A stretch of 40,908 nt of DNA. Source: Bacteroidota bacterium (GTDB lineage Bacteria; Bacteroidota; Ignavibacteria; Kapaibacteriales; UBA961). Within the stretch, counting starts at the first letter, position 1. Every line of letters starts with the position of its first letter. Positions 36,568-40,908 of this stretch are shown here, in pieces. The notes under the pieces are model-generated. The model searched no databases and was not told the origin of the DNA. It saw only the letters and a program-made list of their open reading frames with translations. The DNA lies in contig JADZAA010000041.1 in NCBI GenBank assembly GCA_020852855.1, positions 1 through 40,908 of the forward strand, read 5' to 3'. Position numbers and translations under genes: made by a program.

Positions 36568-36865
36568 GCGGCACACGGATAACGTAGGAATGAATCCGTT
36601 AAAATCCGTACAATCCGTGTCATCGGCGTGCTTTTGTTGCGGCACGCGGATAACGCAGATAGGACGGATAATCACGGGAATAAATCCGTGTCATCGGCGT
36701 GCTTTTGTTGCGGCACACGGATAACGCAGATAGGACGGATAATCACGGGAATAAATCCGTGTCATCGGCGTGCTTTTGTTGCGGCACACGGATAACGCAG
36801 GAATGAATCCGTTAAAATCCGTACAATCCGTGTCATCGGCGTGCTTTTGTTGCGGCACACGGATA
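36568..36865. repeat. Tandem array of four 71-bp palindromic repeats, A-B-B-A, plus partial fifth
   Basis: Units lie at 36568-36638, 36639-36709, 36710-36780 and 36781-36851, each exactly 71 bp, with a partial fifth from 36852. All share the ends GCGGCACACGGATAACG and GTGTCATCGGCGTGCTTTTG. Units 1 and 4 share one core (AATGAATCCGTTAAAATC and so on) and units 2 and 3 another (GATAGGACGGATAATCACGG). Each has the inverted pair ACACGGAT/ATCCGTGT (one A-to-G change in unit 2). The array fills nearly the whole kdsA to GxxExxY gap of 323 bp and the repeats do not recur elsewhere in this window. Confidence 0.95.
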
Positions 36866-36890
36866 AACTCATAAAACAACAGAGGATAAT

Positions 36891-37289
36891 ATGGAATTAT
36901 TGCACAAAAATATAACCGACATTGTCATCAAAGCATTTTATCAAGTATATAATGAACTTGGTTTCGGCTTCTTGGAGCGAGTGTATCAAAATGCTATGTA
37001 CTATGAACTGCAATCGCAAGGTTTGCTTTGCGAAGCCGAAAAACCAATAAAAGTCTATTACAAAAATTTGACAGTAGGAGATTATCGGGCAGATATTATT
37101 CTGGAAAATAAAATTATTATTGAACTGAAAGCTGCCCAGTCATTAGTATATGAACACGAGTTGCAACTTATCAATTATTTGAAAGCAACAGACATTGAAG
37201 TAGGCCTGCTACTGAATTTTGGAGAAAAGCCGGAGTTTAAACGTAAAATATTTACGAATGAAAATAAAAATAGAAATGAGAGGATTTAG
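36891..37289 (+). CDS. GxxExxY protein, PD-(D/E)XK nuclease fold
   Basis: The 132-aa protein carries the naming motif G-F-L-E-R-V-Y (near residue 25), followed by a nuclease-like core. That core has D-Y-R-A-D-I-I-L-E-N-K-I-I-I-E-L-K-A, which contains the D...E-x-K of the PD-(D/E)XK fold (Asp near 66, E-L-K near 79-81). Members of this family (TIGR04256/PDDEXK_3) are often found next to short repeats; their biological role is not established. The start ATG 36891 follows AGAGGA 6 bp upstream. Base composition appears lower in G+C than the neighbours, which may indicate transfer. It sits between kdsA and lptC, where such a gene would not be expected. Confidence 0.88.
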   Translation: MELLHKNITDIVIKAFYQVYNELGFGFLERVYQNAMYYELQSQGLLCEAEKPIKVYYKNLTVGDYRADIILENKIIIELKAAQSLVYEHELQLINYLKATDIEVGLLLNFGEKPEFKRKIFTNENKNRNERI

Positions 37290-37391
37290 AATCAAACACG
37301 CCGAAATTATAGAGCAGTATGCATTCGCAAAGGCGTATTAACCGCAGTATTCGGATGCGGCCGTAATTTTTATTTTAAGTACAAAGTAAAT

Positions 37392-37940
37392 ATGAGTACA
37401 GCAATAATAAACAGCCGATATTTAATATTTCTCGTTCTGGTGACTGCTTTTGTAGGTTGCAAAAATGAAGCAGGCGATAAAAAGAGCGTTGCCGTTGAGG
37501 TTGATATTCCCATTCATACTATTTGGGATTTTTCCATGACATTGATGGATTCCTCCCGAATTAAGGCTACTATAAGCTCAGCACGTGCCATAGTGAATGA
37601 AAAGGGACAAGAAACTACACTTGACAGTGCAGTAAAAGTTGAATTTATGAGTGTATACTCGCGCAGGGTTGGAATGCTTACGTCCGATAGTGCCAAAATA
37701 GACGACCGTACACGTAATATGTTCGCTTACGGAAATGTTAAAGTTGTTTCCGACAGTACAAACGTTATACTTACTACACCGATGTTAATGTGGAATAACG
37801 GAAAACAATTACTTTTCACAACCGAGAAAGTGCATATCGTTACTCCTACGGAAATTATTGACGGCATAGGATTTGAGTCTGACCAATACCTGAAAAACTA
37901 TAAAATATTCCGCGTCAGCGGCATTAAACATCTTCAATAA
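37392..37940 (+). CDS. lptC: LptC-like LPS export lipoprotein
   Basis: The 182-aa protein has a lipoprotein-type signal (L-V-L-V-T-A-F-V-G-C; Cys near residue 23). A LptC-like beta-jellyroll follows, with F-S-M-T-L-M-D-S-S-R-I-K-A and G-Q-E-T-T-L. It continues with M-L-T-S-D-S-A-K-I-D-D-R-T-R-N-M-F-A-Y-G-N-V and I-D-G-I-G-F-E-S-D. In the LPS export system LptC bridges LptBFG to LptA. The family's usual position after kdsA/kdsC agrees, but here a GxxExxY gene and repeats intervene. lptA, lptB and kdsC are not in the window. tpiA follows 12 bp later. Confidence 0.82.
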   Translation: MSTAIINSRYLIFLVLVTAFVGCKNEAGDKKSVAVEVDIPIHTIWDFSMTLMDSSRIKATISSARAIVNEKGQETTLDSAVKVEFMSVYSRRVGMLTSDSAKIDDRTRNMFAYGNVKVVSDSTNVILTTPMLMWNNGKQLLFTTEKVHIVTPTEIIDGIGFESDQYLKNYKIFRVSGIKHLQ

Positions 37941-37952
37941 TCAAAAAAAACT

Positions 37953-38711
37953 ATGAGCCGAACATTTTTAGTCGCCGGTAATTGGAAAATGAATACTTTA
38001 CCCGAAGAAGCCGAATCGCTTGTTCGAGGGGTAATTTCCGTTGCGGAAGCCGCAAACGTAAACGTTGCAATTATTCCGCCTTTTGTTTATTTATTCGATG
38101 CAGTACGTTCTGTACAAGGCAGTTCCGTTGCAGTCGGCGCACAAAACTGCCATTACGAGAAAAAAGGAGCATTTACGGGCGAAATATCAGCCGAAATGCT
38201 CGCTGCAGCAGGCTGTCGTTATACGCTTGCCGGACATTCCGAGCGCAGGCTGTATTTTGGCGAAAGCGACGAAATTGTTGTCAAAAAAACCTTGGCAATA
38301 CTCGATGCGGGAATGACTGTAATTGCTTGTGTGGGCGAAACTCTGAACGAAAGGCAAGCGGGAAATGCACTTAAAGTTGTTGAGCGACAAGTTGATGCGA
38401 TTGTATCGAAAATAGACAAAGATGCATTTGCAAATGTTGCGATAGCCTACGAGCCTGTTTGGGCTATAGGAACAGGATTGGCTGCTACTCCCGAGCAAGC
38501 GCAAGAAGTTCATAAATTTATACGCACTATACTTACGACAGCCGCACCCGATACACATATTCCGATTCTGTACGGAGGTAGCGTAACAGATGCTAACGCA
38601 ACCGAACTGTTTGCACAGCCGGATATTGACGGTGCATTAGTGGGTGGGGCATCGCTGAAAGCCGACGTATTCGGACGTATTATAGCTGCGGCGGATAAAG
38701 CGTCGTCGTAA
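37953..38711 (+). CDS. tpiA: Triose-phosphate isomerase
   Basis: TpiA interconverts DHAP and glyceraldehyde-3-phosphate. The 252-aa protein has all active-site signatures: A-G-N-W-K-M-N (about 8-14, catalytic Lys), A-G-H-S-E-R-R with the His near 95, and A-Y-E-P-V-W-A-I-G-T-G with the Glu near 169. L-Y-G-G-S-V-T near the end closes the phosphate site. It follows lptC by 12 bp and may be co-transcribed. It converges on the FNR gene. Confidence 0.97.
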   Translation: MSRTFLVAGNWKMNTLPEEAESLVRGVISVAEAANVNVAIIPPFVYLFDAVRSVQGSSVAVGAQNCHYEKKGAFTGEISAEMLAAAGCRYTLAGHSERRLYFGESDEIVVKKTLAILDAGMTVIACVGETLNERQAGNALKVVERQVDAIVSKIDKDAFANVAIAYEPVWAIGTGLAATPEQAQEVHKFIRTILTTAAPDTHIPILYGGSVTDANATELFAQPDIDGALVGGASLKADVFGRIIAAADKASS

Positions 38712-38736
38712 AATAGTAATTAATGCGATTAAAACG

Positions 38737-39798
38737 CTATTGGTCGTAATCAACCAGCACATCGTCGGTAAGAGGATGTGACTGGCAAGTAAGTATATAA
38801 CCTTCGTCAAGTTCTTCGTCTGTAAGTGCTTCACGATTATCCATTTGCACTTTGCCGTTTATTAGCTTTGCGCGACATGTGCAACAGGCCGCTATTTGGC
38901 AGGCATAAGGTGGGTCTAGATTTTGGTCAATGGCTGCTTCGAGAATTGTTGCGCCCGTCGCAACACTTATATTGTATTCTCTGCCGTAAAGCCGCACGTT
39001 GATATTGCGTTCTTTTGGCGGCGCGGGCGGTGCTTCCGACGCATCGTGTTGTGCCAAGAATTGTTCGCGGTGAATTTGCGAGCCGGGCACATTTTCGGCG
39101 GCCAATACATCTTCGACAAGCTGCATCATTCCGGTAGGGCCGCATATAAAATAATGTGCCGCACGAATTTCGTCCGGAATATGTTCGGCGAGCAAAGTGC
39201 GAACTTGAGCGGGCGTAATTTGTCCGGTAATTGCGGAAATATTGTTGCTCGGCTCGCTTAGAGAATGTAAAACGCGCAAGCGTCCGCCCGATGTTGCCGA
39301 CAAATGATTCAGGTCTTTGTCGTATATTATACTACGGTCATCGCGATTTGCATAAAACAATATCATTCGACTTTCAGGTTCGCGTAAAAGTGCAGTTTTA
39401 ATAATAGAAAATAGAGGTGTGATACCGCTTCCGCCGCCGAATAGAATAAACAGACGCGAATTGTCGGAAGAGAAATCAACGGTAAAATTACCCAAAGGCG
39501 GCAGAAGATAAATGGTATTACCCGGTTGCACGTTTTCGGCTAAATAGCTTGAAACAAAGCCGTATTCTGTTTTTTTAACGGTAATGAACAGCGATTCGTC
39601 TACTGCCGGACTACTGCCGAGCGAGTATGCACGATTAAAAGTTTTTCCGTCTATCGTTAAGCGCAATGTTACGTATTGTCCGGCCTTGTACCGAAAAACA
39701 TCGCGAAGCTCTGCCGGAATATCAAAGAAAATTGAAACGGCGTTTTCTGTTTCGGATTTTACGCTTTTTACGTCAATCGGGTAGAATTGCGAGGGCAT
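38737..39798 (-). CDS. FNR-type flavin reductase with C-terminal [2Fe-2S] ferredoxin (PaaE-like)
   Basis: The 353-aa protein has three parts: an FAD-binding barrel (R-A-Y-S-L-G-S-S-P near 56), an NAD(P)-binding part with GGGSGITP (near 120), and a C-terminal plant-type ferredoxin. In the ferredoxin, C-Q-I-A-A-C-C-T-C supplies three cluster Cys (C-x4-C-x2-C) and L-T-C-Q the fourth. The layout is that of PaaE, Hcr and related reductases that pass electrons from NAD(P)H to an oxygenase or other acceptor. No paaABCD genes are in the window, so a phenylacetate role is unsupported. It has its own Bacteroidota-type promoter and diverges from the heme-barrel-like gene. Confidence 0.9.
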   Translation of the reverse strand: MPSQFYPIDVKSVKSETENAVSIFFDIPAELRDVFRYKAGQYVTLRLTIDGKTFNRAYSLGSSPAVDESLFITVKKTEYGFVSSYLAENVQPGNTIYLLPPLGNFTVDFSSDNSRLFILFGGGSGITPLFSIIKTALLREPESRMILFYANRDDRSIIYDKDLNHLSATSGGRLRVLHSLSEPSNNISAITGQITPAQVRTLLAEHIPDEIRAAHYFICGPTGMMQLVEDVLAAENVPGSQIHREQFLAQHDASEAPPAPPKERNINVRLYGREYNISVATGATILEAAIDQNLDPPYACQIAACCTCRAKLINGKVQMDNREALTDEELDEGYILTCQSHPLTDDVLVDYDQ

Positions 39799-39914
39799 AT
39801 CGAATTGAATGAGTTATACTTTTTGCTCGACAAAGACGGCTTATTCGCCGAAGTATTGAATAATCGCCTATGTTTTTGCATCGTATCCTGAAATTCACTG
39901 CAACAAATGCGGCG

Positions 39915-39944
39915 CAAAGGTAGCAGTATGTAAATAGTTGTCAA
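39915..39944 (-). promoter_or_regulatory. Bacteroidota-type promoter of the FNR-like gene
   Basis: TTG (39942-39944), a 19-nt spacer, and TACCTTTG (39915-39922) on the minus strand are a full consensus match. Transcription would start near 39908, with a leader of about 110 nt before the ATG at 39798. Confidence 0.8.
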
Positions 39945-40023
39945 ATAATTAAATTCAAAATAAATCGTCTTGAAAAAATATTTTTACGAATTTGAACCAT
40001 GTTGCAAACGGGTTCTGCAATAT

Positions 40024-40059
40024 GGCTCAAATCATATTAAAGTGTAGTTTTTTTGAGCC
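40024..40059 (+). promoter_or_regulatory. Leader hairpin before the heme-barrel-like gene
   Basis: GGCTCAA (40024-40030) and TTGAGCC (40053-40059) can form a 7-bp stem around a 22-nt AT-rich loop, ending 8 bp before the Shine-Dalgarno site. A smaller GAACC/GGTTC stem is just upstream (39994-40015 area). A regulatory role is only suggested. Confidence 0.4.
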
Positions 40060-40067
40060 CGATTTTT

Positions 40068-40073
40068 AAGGAG
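40068..40073 (+). promoter_or_regulatory. Shine-Dalgarno site of the heme-barrel-like gene
   Basis: AAGGAG, 6 bp before ATG 40080, decides that start over the TTG at 40053. Confidence 0.75.
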
Positions 40074-40079
40074 AAAATT

Positions 40080-40688
40080 ATGTCCGGCGAAATTTTGGGG
40101 CCGCAGGCTCTTGGTCCGTTAACGCCGCTTGTAGGCGAATGGGAGGGAAACGCGGGCGTTGATGTTTCTTATCACAATAATGATGACGAAACAAGCAAAA
40201 CAAGCTATTTTGAAAAGGCATGGTTCAAGCCTATACCCACGCAACAAAACGGCAAGCAATTTCTGGAAGGTTTAGCATATAAATCAATCGCTTGGCGGCA
40301 CGGCGAAGAAGCAATGAATCCGTTCCATGACGAATCGGTTTTTTTGCTTTGGGATAAAACAAGGGGAATGGTCATTCGTACGGTGGTTTTTGGACGCGGA
40401 ATTGCTATACAAGCAGGAGCGCAAGCCGGTCCGCGAGACAAAGAAATTCGTTTTAAGGCAACACAAGGCGATGCTTCTTTCGGAATTTTGCAAAACCCGT
40501 ATCTTATGGAAAGAGCTGAAATGACGAATTTCGAGAGCGTGTTCAAATTTAATGATGACGGCACTTTTACCCATTCTTCGGATATTACGATGAAATTGGC
40601 GGCATTGGACGGGCTGGAAATGCATCATACCGACATCAACACTTTGCACAAAGTAAAAAGCTATCATCCGGGCGTTGAATTTGCATAG
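40080..40688 (+). CDS. FABP/nitrobindin-like beta-barrel protein (putative heme-binding)
   Basis: The 202-aa protein begins with L-G-P-L-T-P-L-V-G-E-W-E-G, the usual start of the DUF1794/THAP4-like heme-binding barrel family. Alternating strands follow (Y-F-E-K-A-W-F, S-V-F-L-L-W-D, M-V-I-R-T-V-V-F-G-R) and end in H-H-T-D-I-N-T-L-H-K-V, which has possible axial His ligands (near 183-184 and 191). Known nitrobindins bind heme and react with NO, but heme binding here is inferred. No signal peptide, so cytosolic. The gene diverges from the FNR-like reductase and ends at a terminator. Confidence 0.65.
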   Translation: MSGEILGPQALGPLTPLVGEWEGNAGVDVSYHNNDDETSKTSYFEKAWFKPIPTQQNGKQFLEGLAYKSIAWRHGEEAMNPFHDESVFLLWDKTRGMVIRTVVFGRGIAIQAGAQAGPRDKEIRFKATQGDASFGILQNPYLMERAEMTNFESVFKFNDDGTFTHSSDITMKLAALDGLEMHHTDINTLHKVKSYHPGVEFA

Positions 40689-40721
40689 TTTATTTCATTT
40701 GAAAAATAAATTCGGCAATTG

Positions 40722-40750
40722 GCCGCCAAAAATACCAGGCGGCTTTTTTA
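40722..40750 (+). terminator. Terminator after the heme-barrel-like gene
   Basis: GCCGCC (40722-40727) pairs with GGCGGC (40738-40743) around a 10-nt loop and is followed by TTTTTTATTT. Confidence 0.88.
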
Positions 40751-40841
40751 TTTATATTTGCAGAGTAAATATAAATGTATGATTTACATAGTTACCGTTA
40801 AATATTCACACAAAACAGGGTTGCATTTACTTAAAAAAACT

Positions 40842-40908
40842 ATGGCAAAAGTACTAGTAATAAAAGGTTACACCTCAGAGCAGATTAAAGCCGAGTTCAG
40901 CGAGTGTG
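40842..40908 (+). CDS. 5' end of an unidentified CDS (cut by window edge)
   Basis: An open frame starts at ATG 40842 and runs out of the window after 22 codons; it begins M-A-K-V-L-V-I-K-G-Y-T. This is too short to identify. A -7-like TATATTTG (40753-40760) lies about 80 bp upstream but next to the terminator. No strong ribosome binding site is seen. Confidence 0.45.
   Translation, partial: MAKVLVIKGYTSEQIKAEFSEC

Noticed and set aside
36568-36865. CRISPR array
   Set aside because: The units are contiguous 71-bp repeats without unique spacers between short repeats, and there are no cas genes nearby.
36691-36879. Short minus-strand ORF within the repeat array
   Set aside because: It is an open frame generated by the repeats themselves (71 bp units), with repeating peptide content and no start signal.

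Overview
The window looks like chromosomal DNA of a Gram-negative member of the Bacteroidota/Chlorobiota (FCB) group, possibly a Kapabacteria- or Ignavibacteria-like lineage; the genus cannot be named from sequence alone. Three things support this. Two large secreted proteins end in a type IX secretion (Por) C-terminal sorting domain with the NP motif (V/I-YPNP, FSPNP). At least two promoters fit the Bacteroidota consensus TTG-N19/20-TAnnTTTG (feoAB and the FNR-like gene). KdsA and an LptC-like lipoprotein imply LPS. Some genes nevertheless carry clear Shine-Dalgarno sequences (guaB, the 922-aa secreted protein, the heme-barrel gene). No rRNA, CRISPR array or intact mobile element is visible.

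Layout, left to right. 1-322: the 3' end of what looks like an ISL3-type transposase, then AT-rich DNA. 323-1825: a Spy/CpxP-like lipoprotein with a terminator, then a convergent esterase. 2029-5606: a tight plus-strand run of yraN, a lone DppB-type permease, scpB, mreC and mreD (envelope, shape and chromosome segregation), followed by a 675-aa TPR protein. 7820-9917: feoAB on the minus strand with its own promoter. 10057-14325: tRNA-Arg(CCU) and a minus-strand run (FlbD-like, outer-membrane barrel, RsbW-like ATPase, unknown protein, ybeY, smg). 14324-17924: a small secreted unknown, a strongly palindromic intergenic region, a TPR-OmpA protein and purF. 17974-22540: an amino-acid permease and a T9SS-exported multidomain protein. 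22657-27084: a lipoprotein, fbaB, guaB and a Xaa-Pro aminopeptidase. 27126-34823 (minus): a sortilin-like T9SS protein, a KimA-like permease, a DUF2279 protein and gap. 34996-38711: deoC diverging from kdsA, then a four-copy 71-bp repeat array, a GxxExxY PD-(D/E)XK protein, lptC-like and tpiA. 38737-40688: an FNR-like [2Fe-2S] reductase diverging from a heme-barrel-like protein. A truncated CDS closes the window.

Metabolically the window carries much of triose metabolism (fbaB, gap, tpiA, and deoC feeding glyceraldehyde-3-phosphate), two purine genes (purF, guaB), iron(II) uptake, LPS biogenesis and the elongasome. Most of this is housekeeping. The less ordinary parts are the 71-bp A-B-B-A repeat array fused to a nuclease-fold gene between kdsA and lptC, the structured intergenic region at 14996-15157, and the orphan FlbD/RsbW-like signalling neighbourhood.
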